Assembly (NCBI GenBank): GCA_017538775.1
Contig: JAFYIF010000299.1
Coordinates: 1 to 5,833 of the forward strand
Source of the DNA: Oscillospiraceae bacterium
Lineage (GTDB): Bacteria > Bacillota > Clostridia > Oscillospirales > Oscillospiraceae
Length of the DNA stretch: 5,833 bases
Reading direction: 5' to 3'
Positions 5,682 to 5,833 of the stretch are shown here, one piece after another. The number at the start of each line of letters is the position of its first letter. The stretch's first letter is position 1. The notes below the pieces were generated by a model that saw nothing but the letters and a program-made list of their open reading frames with translations, made no database searches and was not told the DNA's origin. The position numbers were made by a program, and so were the translations under genes.

Positions 5682-5745
5682 CCCCCCGGCGAATCCGAAT
5701 CCCCCGGTAGGGAACGCCGAGGCCTGCCGTGAACAAAGGGATATC
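5682..5745. other. Non-coding stretch with short repeated words
   Basis: This is the rest of the gene-free interval between the nested inverted repeats and the right-hand terminator. It contains tandem GAATCC copies (5691-5696 and 5697-5702) flanked by C5-6GG runs. The octamer GAATCCGA (5691-5698) recurs in the loop and stem of the terminator (5767-5774). I see no gene, RNA family or convincing promoter here. Confidence 0.4.
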
Positions 5746-5780
5746 AAAAAAAGCCACGCCGGGCTTGAATCCGACGTGGC
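5746..5780 (-). terminator. Rho-independent terminator for an off-window minus-strand gene
   Basis: GCCACGCCGG (5753-5762) and CCGACGTGGC (5771-5780) form a 10-bp stem on the minus-strand RNA (one U-G wobble) with an 8-nt loop, followed by seven U (5746-5752). On the plus strand the same fold has one C-A mismatch and is followed by six T (5782-5787), so it may work in both directions, though the minus strand is favoured. It implies a gene entering from the right edge. Confidence 0.85.
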
Positions 5781-5807
5781 ATTTTTTACGATGTATGTTT
5801 GTTCCCC

Positions 5808-5833
5808 TCACGGCTCCGCCGCCACCGGCGCGG
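5808..5833 (-). CDS. Possible 3' end of an off-window gene (seven codons and stop)
   Basis: In one minus-strand frame the window edge opens with residues APVAAEP followed by TGA (5808-5810), 27 nt before the terminator hairpin. An alternative frame stays open to a TAA at 5786-5788, close to the hairpin. The terminator argues that some gene ends here, but too few codons are visible to choose the frame or name a product. Confidence 0.25.

Noticed and set aside
5753..5781. tRNA 3' part suggested by TTGAATCCGA and a GTGGCA end
   Set aside because: The element is a simple hairpin flanked by A and T tracts, with no anticodon arm, D-arm or full acceptor stem; it is a terminator.
5563..5811. Minus-strand 82-codon frame with a CEEC cysteine motif
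   Set aside because: It reads through the terminator and the intergenic repeats, has no ribosome site and looks like no protein family; the cysteines are probably chance.

Overview
The window looks like chromosomal DNA from a GC-rich anaerobic Clostridia-type Firmicute, most likely Oscillospiraceae-like. This is an inference from four things: GC-rich coding sequence separated by short AT-rich promoter patches, near-consensus sigma-A promoters, strong AGGAGG-type ribosome binding sites, and a multidomain flavodiiron protein of the type described in clostridia. The species cannot be named from this sequence alone.

All recognisable genes lie on the minus strand, so transcription runs from right to left. 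Reading that way: (1) at the right edge there is possibly the last few codons of an off-window gene, then a strong Rho-independent terminator (5746-5780). (2) A gene-free stretch of about 260 bases follows, holding nested inverted repeats (5594-5681) and a tandem 17-bp direct repeat (5556-5592). (3) A small XRE-family regulator (5166-5483) ends directly against an 11-bp-stem terminator. (4) A SUV3-type RNA helicase with a C-terminal four-cysteine zinc ribbon (2773-4974) has its own extended -10 promoter and a very GC-rich leader hairpin. (5) A class-F-like flavodiiron protein (61-2604) is driven by a near-consensus promoter (2643-2671). Its end lies 60 bases from the left edge, and no terminator is visible there.

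The three genes appear to be separate transcription units rather than one operon, because each has its own promoter-like region and the XRE gene and the helicase are each followed by a terminator or terminator-like hairpin. The flavodiiron protein is a self-contained NADH-to-oxygen (or NO) reductase that would protect an anaerobe from oxygen. The helicase probably works in RNA turnover or remodelling. The regulator's targets are unknown, but sequence elements shared between its own upstream region and the helicase promoter suggest, weakly, that it may control both.

I see no mobile element, CRISPR array, rRNA or tRNA. Nothing here amounts to a clearly new multi-gene system. The most interesting items are the bacterial SUV3 helicase architecture, the unexplained repeats and hairpins in the regulatory regions of the XRE and helicase genes, and the single-chain oxygen reductase.
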